Assembly: GCF_000764305.2 (NCBI RefSeq)
Contig: NW_025934720.1
Coordinates: forward strand, 1 to 64,000
Length of the DNA: 64,000 nucleotides
Source: Hyalella azteca
Lineage: Eukaryota > Arthropoda > Malacostraca > Amphipoda > Hyalellidae
Reading direction: 5' to 3'
In this document: positions 50,601 to 59,640 of the stretch, in pieces
How positions within the stretch are numbered: the stretch's first letter is position 1
Layout: every line of letters begins with the position of its first letter
Position numbers and translations under genes: made by a program
The notes under the pieces: generated by a model
Databases searched by the model: none
What the model saw: the letters and a program-made list of their open reading frames with translations, nothing else
What the model was told of the DNA's origin: nothing

Positions 50601-53600
50601 GCGGTTACCCTCAGTATTATCGCGGTTACCCTCAGTATTATCGCGGTTACCCTCAGTGTTATCGCGGTTACCCTCAGTATTATCGCGGTTACCCTCAGTA
50701 TTATCGCGATTATCCTCGGTATTACGAAGTGCCTGCTGCGTGCAGGTGACCCAGGTGAGCACCGCCTTCAGCCCAGGCGTCCAGGGCGGCCTCACCTGGG
50801 CTGGTCTCCAGAACCCTGCCGTGCTCGCTGCTGCTGCAGCTGCCGCCCAGCACCCGCAGCAACATCAACAGCAACAGCAACAGCTGTTAGTAGAGAAACC
50901 TAGTAACATTAAGTTGCCGAACAATTTTCTGTTTATTGAAAAATATACTTATCCATTTCTTTTTCTGGCAATGATGATTTTGAAATTCATCGATTTTGAT
51001 GAGATTTACTTGCTAAAAAATAATATAGAATCAAGACTGTGTTTAAACTACAAATCTTCAAATGTTGATAAGTAGGTGAGAATATATCATAATTGTTCGT
51101 GGCTCAATTCATGTCATTTTTCAATTCAACATAAAATTTTGTCTCCTACAATATTATGACCAGCAATAAACATCACCGTCATTGGCTGTCACAGTTACTT
51201 TGTGTCTAACGAAGTTATTGTTGGTTATTTGTTCAGGCAACACTCGCAGCCATCCATCATCTTCCGTAACGCACAAGCTGGGCCTCAAGACAATGGCGTC
51301 TACATCCCAAATCCAGTTCATTCTACCAGTGAGTGGCAGTTAAAGATCTACGTCTCTTTATTAAAAGTTCTCTTTATTTTTTCTTTAAGATATTTGCATA
51401 GATTATGTTATGGAACTTCACTACTTATGCCCATACTTTATACTGCAGCAGGCATCGAACTGTCGTTAGTAATTTTTTTATATTTTTTTATTAGGCAATA
51501 ACAGCATAAAATGAGACTGTATATCGCGGTGAAGGAATAGAATTCGCATATACTTGCTGTGCAGGTCCTGCTAACATCCAGCCCAAGGTGACGATGAGTA
51601 GCAATGGCAACGCTGCTGCTATGCGGCCACCCCTGCTGCCGGCATCACTGCAGCCCCAGCAGCTACACATGACACACACTCTTGGTACGTACACTGCAGC
51701 CCCAGCAGCTACACATGACACACACTCTTGGTACGTACACTGCAGCCCCAGCAGCTACACATGACACACACTCTTGGTGCGCGCAGCTCTGCGCACGTAT
51801 TTTAATCCATGCAGCATTGCTTATATACCTTGGCACTTGTAGCCTAAATATTCTATCGAGCCTGGTCGTTATTTCGTTTTGAACATCGTATCTCTATCAT
51901 TAGCGGATATTTGGTTGGAATTTGTATCAGTGTCTATGAGCAATCAATAATTTCGCGTTTTGAGCAATACTCTGTACTAACCGACTAAGTGGCACAAGGT
52001 GCTCTGTCTTGGTAAATATATATACTTCATTTATAAAAATTTATCAAGTTATAAGTAGCTTCTAAACTGATAAAGTATTGCTGTGGTCCACAGGTCAGTC
52101 AGTGAGCGTGTCGGGTGTGGTGCCGGTCTCTGCAGGTCAGCAACAACAGCTGGTGACCCTCCAGCAGCACCAACAGCAGCAACAGCAGCTCATACGACCT
52201 ATAGCTTCTGCTAGTACACAAACGGGCGTGAGCGGGCAGACGGGCAAGCATCAGGTGAGAAATGTAAGCATTTAATTTCATATCTTTTGTGAGCCTACTA
52301 AAAAATTTTTTGTTCGTGTGTTTGTTCCAATTTCAATGCTAGTCTGATCATGACCTATAGGACTGTTGTTTTAAGATCCTGCAGTCATATTACATTTAAA
52401 GATATTATTTTCTAGCGAATGCATTGCTTTTCACTGACAAATGAAATAAATAATAGGAGCGTAAATTGATTGTGTTTGGTGGATCAGCATTAGGTTGATT
52501 AGGCGAGTAGATGTTGTGTTCTATTAGTTTAAATCACTCACGTTTACTGTACGGAGTCTCTGTGAATGTAGTCAGAAACAGAATCGTATAACACAATCTC
52601 GTGAAGTAAATGATTCATTTAAATACGAGTGGTTTTTATTCTTATACGAGTTTATTATTATACGAGTGGTTCATCAAAAAGTTTAGTTTGCATTCCTATT
52701 TTACATGCTTTTGTTTTTCAGGGGAAAGTCGCTCGTAAGAATCAGCGCACAAACAACTCAAACAGCACAAACGTGAACAGCTTGGCGCTAACAGGGAGCA
52801 ACAACAGCATCAGCACCAGCCTCCCCATCATCACCGCTACTGGAGCTATCACCAATTCAGCCTTGGTCACAAAGGGCGTTCAAATACAACCCATGCCATC
52901 CATTGGACAGCATCCTAATCAAATAAAGTGAGTTTTGCTTACAGTTCACTCACTTATACACATTGATGACTGGGTTTGGTCATTTCATCGTTTTTGTTTC
53001 CACGTTCAGAATTCTGTTCATTTTCTACACCACCAGCGTTATTAAACACCGCTGCATCAGAAACCTATGTGGTTTCTGATTTATTTTGATTTGATTTTTG
53101 GTACAGCTTCTCACTAACTTCTTATTTGGAGCCTCCGCACTTGCATTATTCCTTCACGTCTTGAGTTTGCTAGGGAGCGGTTTCTCTAATCACGTTTCAT
53201 GCTTAAAGAGCACAAAATAATTCCTTTGAATGAAAGAATAAATCAATAATTTGTTGGCGTTATGCCCTGTCTCCCCAGCGCAGTGCAGTAATGCAAATTT
53301 GTTTGTTCTTATTATGTGTTTAAGCCTGTTTCATGTGTGACTACTTGGCATTCACTTCTATAGCAATTCATTTTCGAAAACAAAATATTCTCTCGCACGG
53401 ATCAGGGCTAATGTCCGAAATACTAAAAAATGCTATTTGCCTAAGAAACTAGGCCTTTTATTTCTGGACATGTCTATGCTTAAAAGTTTTTTGTTAATCT
53501 GCAATGTAAGCAATTAAAATATCTTGATACATAAATAATTTGTTCCAGACCCTTGGCTCCTCTGACGCCTTCATCGAGCGGGCCTATCCCTGCTGGCTTG

Positions 53601-56600
53601 CCACAGTTGGTGCGTATGCCACATAGCCACGCCGGCGGTCTGAAGACCACAGCCATGGCCTTAACCAACGCCACGGCGACCCTAGGCGCCCTCGTCGCCA
53701 CGAGCACGTCCACGCCGCAGCAGTTCACGAGTAACACTAACACCACGTCCATCATGGTGGCTCCTCAGCCCGCCACGGCGTACGTGTTGCCTTCGTCCTC
53801 CGTGGGGGTGGCCGTGAGTGCCACGCCTGCCACGAGCGTGGGGGGCGTGTTGACGGCCGCCAGTGCGGGCGGTGTGCTGACCGCGGCCAGTGGGGCGCCT
53901 CTGTACACACAACTAGCCCCTACACAGCAGATCACGCTACAGCAACAACAACAGTTCCAGCATCAGTTTCAGCAACAACAACAACTGCATTTTCAGCAGC
54001 AGCAACATGCTGCTGCGGTCGCTCAGCAGCAGTCTCAACTGCAGCAACTGCATCAACAACAACAGCAGCAGCAACAGCTGGCATTACAATCCCAGCAGCT
54101 CGGGCTTCAGCCCATCGCGCCAGCGTTGATGTCTCAGCAGCCATCGCAGCACATCACATTGCAGCCTGTCTCAAGCCAAGCTCCTGGCACTACTGCTGTG
54201 TCGCAGCAGTCACACCTACAGCAGCAGCAGCAGCTGCAGCAACAACATCAGCAGCAACAGCAGCAGCAATTGCAGCAGCAGGCACAGCAACAACACCAAC
54301 TACAGCAACAGCAACAGTTACAGCAGCAGCAACAGCTGCAGCAGCAAGCACAACAGCAACAAGCGCAGCAGCAACAGGCCCAGCAACAACAAGCACAGCA
54401 GCAGCAGGCCCAGCAACAGCAAGCACAACAGCAGCAGCAAGCACAACAGCAGCAGCAAGCGCAGCAGCAACAGCACCAGCTGCAACAGCAACAACAACAG
54501 CAACTGCAACAACACCAACAGCAGCAAGCAGTTGCCAAGCTCCAGCAAGCACAACCGCAGGCAATATCAGCGCAAACGATTTCAAACATGGCGACTACGT
54601 CTCTGAACGGTAGCGCGGTGGCCTCAAGTGCTGCTCAGACTGTCAGTAGCAGCAGCAACGTCGTCAGCAATAATGCTTTCCCTGAGAACACCGGCATGTC
54701 TGCAGAGGCCAACTGTGCATCCGAGAATGGCGATGGTGAGATTACAGGCACTTCGTTATACTATGAGACCTTTTAGGTTTCTTATATCTTCAAATTGCCA
54801 ATATTGAATAAAGCTATTGATCTGAAACGGCCTTTTTTGAAGGAGTTGAGAGGAATACGGAAATTTCTCCCAAAAATTTGTTTGACGTTAATGCAATTCA
54901 CGAGTTGATACGAGTTTAGAAAAGCCCATCATTTAATGATTCTGGGTACCTCACCATTGTATAATATTGTGAGTCACGTATAGGCGTATAGTGAGTCAAG
55001 TATACGTTTCAGGCCCTCTCCTGGACTTATTTAATCTGCAATTTCAACAAGTAAATCAGGCTAAAAGTTTTATTCGTATATTTTTAAATTAGTACCTAAG
55101 TCCATTTCGATCAGATTTTATGTATCTTCAAATAGGCCCCTCCATGTAGGCAGAAAAGTTTTGCTGAGAATTTAAATTTTTTAACGAGACGTCACCGTTT
55201 GCCCTCGCTACTGGAGCATTTATTGCTTTATTTACCATTTATTGCCTATGTGTATGTATTGCTTTATTCCCTAAGCGCACTTTCTCTTCACCGCACCAAG
55301 TTTTTGCAATGTTTTTTGTTCGCTTCAGCGCGCAGCAGCGGCGCATCCACACCCGTGAGCTCGAGCAGCTCTGGCACGAAGACGCCCGTGCCTGAAGCAG
55401 GGGCGACCAAGATTCACTCTGCCGCCCTATCGTCCCCCGTCGCGCCCTCGTCGGGGGCCCCTAAAGCCATCGTTAAACCGCAGGTCCTAACTCACGTCAT
55501 CGAAGGATTCGTCATACACGAAGGTACCAGCGTTGAACTCTTCATTATTGGTGTCAGAAATTGTCCTTGCTATACTAGTAATAATAATTCTCCGCAGTAG
55601 TCGTACGGAAATTTCACTATTAAAGGTCCTCCTCAGTGTTTTTCAATTCATTTTTTTTTCTATTATGAATCTTCTAAAAGTTAATAAAAAATCTATATAT
55701 AATCATTTTCCCTCGTAGAAAATGGAAACGTCGGTTTTGAGGAAACTTGGGTGAAATAAATTCCGTATTTTAATCATATAATTCAAGGCTTTCATTCGAT
55801 TTACGCGAGCAAGGCTATGTGGTCGTGATATGTAAGAAAGATGTCCACAAGGTGGTTCTTAAACTTTCATAAAATGACCTCGCAGCTTCGGAGCCGTTCC
55901 CGGTGTGCCGCAGTTCTCTGTTATCGGACCTCAACGGCGTCAAGGTGAACGGTAAAGTCCCGAGTGATGGCAGTAACCGCGTCAGCGTCAACGGCACAGC
56001 ACATCTCGAGTCTGAACTCCAGCTAGACAGTAAATGTCCCTCCTCATCAGCTGAGCTTCCTAATGGACAAGCTGCTTCTCCTGGTGAGTTACTCATCTCT
56101 TTCAGCCATGTAAATTATTTTGACGATTTTTTTATAATTCCGTTTGTAGGACACAATATGTACTTAGTATATGAGAGTTCCCATAACGACATGGCTCATT
56201 TGGGTTTATCTGGATCTGAGTTAGGGGTCCAAGTCAACTAATCATAATGAAGACTTGAAGTTATGAATACAAGTTATGAAAATTCATTGATTTTGAGACA
56301 TTCGTCGCCAACAAACAGATACTCATTCTCAGTTGTAAAATATTTCACCAACTACGAATTTTTGCAAATTATGTGGGTAACTGACTTAGCTAAATTTTGG
56401 AAGCAATTTAAAGTTAACTCTTGACAGCTTTAGAGAAAGTGCGAACAAATTCTTGTGCGGCAGGCAAGCTTGTCGACGTTGGCAGCGGCCGGTGCGAGGC
56501 GTGCGGCAAGCCTGTGGACGGCGCGCTGTGTAAGAGCGGAGCCAAAACCAAACTGAGCAAGAACAAGCGCTTCTGCAGCGTCGCCTGCAGCAGGAAGTCA

Positions 56601-58226
56601 GTTTCTTGGAGGTTCTCATAGCTATGCGTGTTAATTTAATGTAAAAAGTAGTTTTGACGGCTAAAGTTTAAGTTTTTAAGACGGTATAATAATGATTTTA
56701 CGCATTTTTATGTATTGATAGCCCATTTTCGTAATGCCCTTTTCGCTGCCCTCAGCTTTTTTGTAATTCTTTTGCGGCAATAATCAAATAAATTTGTAAT
56801 GTTATAATCTAATAACGTTGTGAAGTTGTAATGAAATAACGTTGTAAAGTTGAAATCAGATGATGTTGTGAAGTTGTACGGTAATAATGAAGGTATTTTT
56901 CACCTAGGATAACGAGCGGCCAGCAGAAACGAGCGCTCTCAAGCAGCAGCCCTCGACCCGACGGCGGCAGCGACGCCACTAAACGCTTCAAGGAGGACCT
57001 CGCAGCAACGGCTCCTCTCAGCGCACGTCAGTTATGCTAAACAACGATGTTATAAAAGCTGAAGATAACGAATAATCAATTAACGAAGATTATATTGTTA
57101 TGACGAGTCATGCGTCTGCCTCAGTTAAGGCATAAATTGCAGGTTTCAAGTTTGTTCAATAAACCCTAGAAGAAATATATTGCAGATTGAGCTACAATTA
57201 GAGAATATGTGTTCTGCAAAATTGATTTCCCATGGATAATCTTCCTCTTGCTATCAGAAACGAGCTCACTGCTGTGACCCTCATTGAGAACACAGATTTG
57301 AACGCATCCGTATATTGTACTAACATGTCTATTTGTTTTTGTTGTCATTGAGCAGTAAATTTTTTTCTCAAAGTTTTTGTTGTCATTGAGCAGTAAATAC
57401 GTCATGACATTTATGTTGCAGGTACTGAGGTAGAGCCAAACAAGTCACATCCCCAATCATCCGCAGTCTCACCTCGTCTCCAGTCTCCAGCTCAGCCACT
57501 AATGACAAACTCTCCTGCCGGTGCACTGACTCCACTAATCGTGCCACCTCTTGGTGGTATAGTGCCACCTCCTAACCCAGTGCCTCTTGGTACTCCTGGC
57601 GTCGTAGCTCCTATGCAGCTTACGCCTGCCATGCCGTTGGCACCTGAGCATTTACCGCCTCAGGTTCTGCCTCCAGTGCAGCCCGTTGTTGGTATCACAA
57701 ATACGGCCGTCGCTGCGGGTCAGGCGATTTTATCAGCTGAATGCAAACGCGATTCTTCGGCTCCATCGCCTGTTCTCATGGATCAGTCGACACCCACCAA
57801 GGTAGGCACCATTTCTTATTTTCTTGACTTCTACAGAGTAGTTTTTTCAGCCTTTGAATTTATTGAAAATATTCAAACTAGACATGTTTCACGTGAATCT
57901 TGCTAACTCATAACTAAAATCTCTCTTATATCATGTTTTTCCTGTCACTGCAGCGTGTTGGTGGTGGCCCGGCCAATTATTTAACAACGGACATCCCCCA
58001 GTGGACGGTCCAAGACGTGGTGCAGTTCATTCTTAACCTGCCAGGTTGTCAAGATTACGCTGAGGATTTTGAGCTCCAGGAAATTGATGGTCAAGCGCTC
58101 ATGTTACTGAAAGCCGATCACCTAATGAACGCCATGAGCATCAAACTCGGTCCAGCTCTGAAAATTTGTGCAAAAATTGAAGCCATGCGAGGCGAGAAAT
58201 CTTCGCCTCAGCCTGCGCCTCAATGA
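46642..58226 (+). CDS. ph: Polyhomeotic (Polycomb PRC1 subunit), 17 exons
   Basis: Joined exons: 46642-47646, 47849-48109, 48495-48695, 49100-49244, 49815-49969, 50746-50885, 51237-51328, 51565-51684, 52094-52254, 52722-52927, 53549-54735, 55329-55523, 55886-56083, 56428-56596, 56908-57026, 57422-57801, 57954-58226. Every junction is in phase: 5,007 nt, 1,668 residues plus stop. Domains in this numbering: Ser/Thr/Pro-rich 1-335, scattered Gln-rich blocks, poly-Gln about 958-1159, HD1 1275-1296, FCS zinc finger around 1378-1409 (Cys 1378, 1381, 1405, 1409), SAM about 1592-1657. Known for the family: Ph is a nuclear PRC1 subunit that polymerises through SAM and compacts or clusters repressed chromatin. 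FCS fingers bind nucleic acid, and HD1 with the FCS region serves partner binding. The length is like fly Ph-p (about 1.6 kb residues). The N-terminus is not settled: an upstream exon or an in-frame ATG at 46594 (MDARLLLRED) could supply it. Confidence 0.93.
47849..48109 (+). CDS. ph: Ph exon 2: Pro/Thr- then Gln-rich
   Basis: 87 codons, HFYVQATMTGPAMSISAPPA through a TTTT run to a Gln/His-rich stretch ending SPSAMAQ. Acceptor TTTGTGCAG, donor CAA|GTAAAT, phase 0 at both ends. Low complexity, as is usual in the N-terminal half of Ph. Confidence 0.85.
48495..48695 (+). CDS. ph: Ph exon 3
   Basis: 67 codons: FSPQLQVIQSSLPAPSYNLT, then QLYQNAQGQLIMPGGLALQS, ending ALNAGQHIQ. Acceptor TGTTCAG, donor CAG|GTACTG, phase 0 to 0. 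The VIQ / NAQGQLIMP phrasing resembles conserved linker segments of arthropod Ph proteins. Confidence 0.88.
49100..49244 (+). CDS. ph: Ph exon 4
   Basis: VITAGGKATAFNGQLTAAGT, then HMLTTAQLPTAQPG, ending QQVLHQSQ plus one base. The K-x-F-x-G-Q-L-T-x-x-x-x-HML pattern resembles a conserved arthropod Ph segment. Donor CAAG|GTAGCT, phase 1. The exon end and donor are copied 100 bp downstream at 49335. Confidence 0.88.
49235..49394. repeat. Exon 4 end plus donor duplicated, 100-bp step
   Basis: CAGTCACAAGGTAGCTAG and the following about 40 bp (49235-49294) recur at 49335-49394. Both copies also contain a near-copy of the end of exon 1 (47616-47645): CCCCACTGCAATCTCTCCTC plus AGTCTTCACA, at 49262-49291 and 49362-49391. 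Confidence 0.88.
49815..49969 (+). CDS. ph: Ph exon 5
   Basis: Joins in phase as GYSQHSLLSSGSQTLLLSSP, ISQQPTNILPAAAAQPNTAA, ending HKHQHDHMQK. Acceptor GTCACAG, donor AAG|GTAATT, phase 1 to 0. QTLLLSSP ... NILPA resembles a Ph segment. The last 15 exon bases and donor (49954-49973) are copied at 50069-50088. Confidence 0.88.
50528..50735. repeat. 21-bp minisatellite in intron (CGGTTACCCTCAGTATTATCG)
   Basis: Ten 21-bp units end about 10 bases before the acceptor of exon 6. The unit is divisible by three, so the + strand reads GYPQYYR and the - strand NTEGNRD. An in-frame protein extension is not supported because exon 6 has its own acceptor and phase agreement. Confidence 0.93.
50746..50885 (+). 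CDS. ph: Ph exon 6
   Basis: VTQVSTAFSPGVQGGLTWAG, LQNPAVL, a poly-Ala run, then QHPQQHQQQQQQ. The GVQGGLTWxGLQNPAVL segment resembles the conserved QG-x-x-W-...-LQ-P-x-x-L stretch of Ph proteins. The donor CAGCT|GTTAGT gives phase 2, which is what exon 7 needs; the frame would otherwise read on into the intron to 51075. Confidence 0.8.
51237..51328 (+). CDS. ph: Ph exon 7
   Basis: QHSQPSIIFRNAQAGPQDNG then VYIPNPVHST. Acceptor TTGTTCAG, donor ACCA|GTGAGT, phase 2 to 1. The P-x-I-F-R-N/x-x-Q motif corresponds to the PIFIR-type motif of Ph proteins. Confidence 0.88.
51565..51684 (+). CDS. ph: Ph exon 8
   Basis: PANIQPKVTMSSNGNAAAMR, PPLLPASLQPQQLHMTHTL. Acceptor CTGTGCAG, donor CTTG|GTACGT, phase 1 to 1. 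The 3' end and donor are present in three tandem copies. Confidence 0.85.
51651..51782. repeat. 46-bp tandem repeat carrying the exon 8 splice donor, three copies
   Basis: CAGCCCCAGCAGCTACACAT ... CTCTTG|GT starts at 51651, 51697 and 51743, an exact 46-bp step. The donors follow 51684 (GTACGT), 51730 (GTACGT) and 51776 (GTGCGC). Because 46 is not a multiple of three, use of the second or third donor would shift the frame. Confidence 0.93.
52094..52254 (+). CDS. ph: Ph exon 9
   Basis: QSVSVSGVVPVSAGQQQQLV, a Gln-rich run, then LIRPIASASTQTGVSGQTGK and HQ. Acceptor TCCACAG, donor CAG|GTGAGA, phase 1 to 0. The STQT motif is one seen in Ph proteins. Confidence 0.88.
52722..52927 (+). CDS. ph: Ph exon 10
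   Basis: GKVARKNQRTNNSNSTNVNS, LALTGSNNSISTSLPIITAT and onward to QHPNQIK. Acceptor TTTTTCAG, donor ATAAA|GTGAGT, phase 0 to 2. The basic start (KVARKNQR) is followed by an Asn/Ser-rich stretch. Confidence 0.88.
53549..54735 (+). CDS. ph: Ph exon 11: large poly-glutamine exon
   Basis: Starts PLAPLTPSSSGPIPAGLPQL, continues with an Ala/Thr/Val-rich part, then about 200 residues dominated by Gln with His, Leu and Ala (53937-54540), and ends with a Ser/Ala/Asn stretch and ASENGD. Gln codons mix CAA and CAG, so this is not a pure triplet run. Acceptor TGTTCCAG, donor GATG|GTGAGA, phase 2 to 1. Ala- and Cys-rich - strand frames here are shadows. Confidence 0.9.
55329..55523 (+). CDS. ph: Ph exon 12: start of HD1 motif
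   Basis: RSSGASTPVSSSSSGTKTPV, a linker, then KPQVLTHVIEGFVIHE. This is the first part of the conserved homology domain 1 of Ph proteins, split by an intron after HE. Acceptor CTTCAG, donor GAAG|GTACCA, phase 1 to 1. Confidence 0.93.
55886..56083 (+). CDS. ph: Ph exon 13: end of HD1 and linker
   Basis: Completes HD1 as A-SEPFPV across the splice, then CRSSLLSDLNGVKVNGKVPS and a polar linker ending PNGQAASP. The exact rebuilding of the SEPFPV signature confirms the splice. Acceptor CTCGCAG, donor CCTG|GTGAGT. Confidence 0.93.
56428..56596 (+). CDS. ph: Ph exon 14: FCS-type zinc finger
   Basis: ALEKVRTNSCAAGKLVDVGS, then GRCEACGKPVDG and KNKRFCSVACSRK. The CxxC ... FCSxxC pattern is the FCS zinc finger, with zinc ligands Cys 1378, 1381, 1405 and 1409 of the model. 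FCS fingers of this family bind RNA/DNA without strong specificity. Donor AGGAA|GTCAGT, phase 2. Confidence 0.93.
56806..56880. repeat. 24-bp triple repeat in intron before exon 15
   Basis: Three imperfect units of TAACGTTGTGAAGTTGTAATGAAA lie just upstream of the exon 15 acceptor. Confidence 0.8.
56908..57026 (+). CDS. ph: Ph exon 15: basic linker after the zinc finger
   Basis: Completes Lys, then ITSGQQKRALSSSSPRPDGG and SDATKRFKEDLAATAPLSA. Acceptor CACCTAG; the donor CGCAC|GTCAGT leaves 1 nt, matching exon 16. Without splicing the frame would stop at 57038. Confidence 0.85.
57335..57400. repeat. 26-bp direct repeat in intron
   Basis: GTTTTTGTTGTCATTGAGCA plus GTAAAT occurs twice, 39 bp apart, shortly before the exon 16 acceptor. 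Confidence 0.85.
57422..57801 (+). CDS. ph: Ph exon 16: Pro-rich linker
   Basis: TEVEPNKSHPQSSAVSPRLQ, then Pro/Val/Leu-rich sequence (IVPPLGGIVPPPNPVPLGTP), ending SPVLMDQSTPTK. Acceptor TTGCAG, donor AAG|GTAGGC, phase 1 to 0. This is the flexible linker before the SAM domain. Confidence 0.9.
57954..58226 (+). CDS. ph: Ph exon 17: C-terminal SAM domain
   Basis: RVGGGPANYLTTD, then IPQWTVQDVVQFILNLPGCQ, DYAEDFELQEIDGQALMLLK, ADHLMNAMSIKLGPALKICA and KIEAMRGEKSSPQPAPQ, stop TGA 58224-58226. The LPGCQDY, QEIDGQALxLLK and KLGPALKI signatures are diagnostic of Ph-class SAM domains, which form head-to-tail polymers. Acceptor TCACTGCAG|CGT, phase 0. Confidence 0.96.
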   Translation, partial: RVGGGPANYLTTDIPQWTVQDVVQFILNLPGCQDYAEDFELQEIDGQALMLLKADHLMNAMSIKLGPALKICAKIEAMRGEKSSPQPAPQ

Positions 58227-59640
58227 TGAACGTACAAACAATTTGTATCTTGATAATTTCTCTGTTCTTAAGTGGACGAGCGTGCAATAAGGCGGCTTTG
58301 AGCAGCATTTAGCGCAATCAATAAGACGAGTGTTAATGCTCTATTTCCTCACAATGTCTTAAGTCTCAAACAGTGAATATTTTCATTGTAGTTGTAAAAG
58401 CCGGCGATTTAAACGTGATGTAATTACGAGCTATGCTATTTCTGTGCAGAACCTAATGTAAAAATTAATAATCTTGACTACTTATTTTATTTATTTGTGC
58501 CTACTTTTTTGAAAACTAGGCAAGCGGTTTGTGGATGGCGAGTGTACTTTTCTTTTAATTTATTCGTGGCTCCCTACATCGCTGCAGTTTAGTTTCTTAT
58601 CACGTTGGGATTTGGTTGTAAGCTTGAAAATAATTTTTTGCCCATTCGTTTGCTCATATGACCAAGTTGTAAAACTTCCATTCCCGCATCAACGAAGAGT
58701 GGTATGAAAAAAATTTGTATTCGTCGACCATCTGAAATTTTTTCAGTATCAAATAAAACGTGACTGCTTTGATCCATGTCAAAAATTCATCGTTCTGAGC
58801 TTCTTACTTTATAATATTGACATCATCATACTATAGGGCGATAATTCTTTAAAAAAAGTGTTATTTGCTGGTCTTAAGCTCTTGAGGCGATCAAGTTTTA
58901 TTGGTGTGAACGACTTGCCGTAAAAATTGTTGGTGAAGTTCAAGGAAGAATGAGGGTCGCCACAATTACTAGCAAGAATTGAGGTTAGTTTTGTTCCCGT
59001 AGATTATTCATTAGTTTTATTCGTTTTGAGGTCTTTGAAGTGATGCTGCTTGCAAACGATTTTGTCTTTTTTTTTTGTTTTTTTTTTCATTCATCAGATA
59101 CTGTGTTCATCGTTGATGTTGGCGATGGTGATTCCCATTTGGTTTCGTTTCAAAAATGGCGAAAAATTTGGCAATGAAACAAAACAGCAGTTTGAAGCAT
59201 GTTGAATTCGGACTCTGCCAAATAGCGGCTTCCTTCGTTGCATTTCTGTCTGTTACGTGAAAGTATTTTATGTATATCTGAGATTCTTTGTTACGCTAAA
59301 TAGATGCTTTACCTTTCCCTTCGAACTCTTAACTTCAGTCCGTTGAGATTTAGTACTCGACCAATTGTATAGTATTCAACCCTCTAATATTATGCCTTGA
59401 TGTTTAAGATTAAAGTCGATGGTTTCACAGTTTCAATAGTTGCTTTTACATTGAGGCCTCCACACACTGCCATTTTCCGATGTGTTCAAGTTACTCTAGT
59501 GCGAATCGTTTTGTTATAGATGGATGTTCTATGCGTGTCGCATGTAAATATTATTGCTATCTTTAAGAGCTAAGATGTTGAGAGATACTTTCTATAACGA
59601 ACCTCCGCCATTGACAATGAGATAAATGAATAAAGTGTAC
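58227..59640 (+). other. Ph 3' untranslated region and downstream DNA
   Basis: No coding sequence. Candidate poly(A) signals AATAAA lie at 58752-58757 and 59629-59634. The transcript end is not determinable by eye; the first would give a 3' UTR of about 550 nt. Confidence 0.5.
58752..58757 (+). terminator. Candidate poly(A) signal AATAAA
   Basis: First canonical hexamer after the Ph stop codon (525 nt downstream), on the coding strand. Confidence 0.4.

Noticed and set aside
51202..51501. 99-codon frame extending past Ph exon 7
   Set aside because: The 3' part reads intron after a strong GTGAGT donor; only 51237-51328 is kept as exon.
54190..54589. Ala- or Cys-rich frames on the - strand
   Set aside because: Antisense shadows of the CAR-rich poly-Gln exon.
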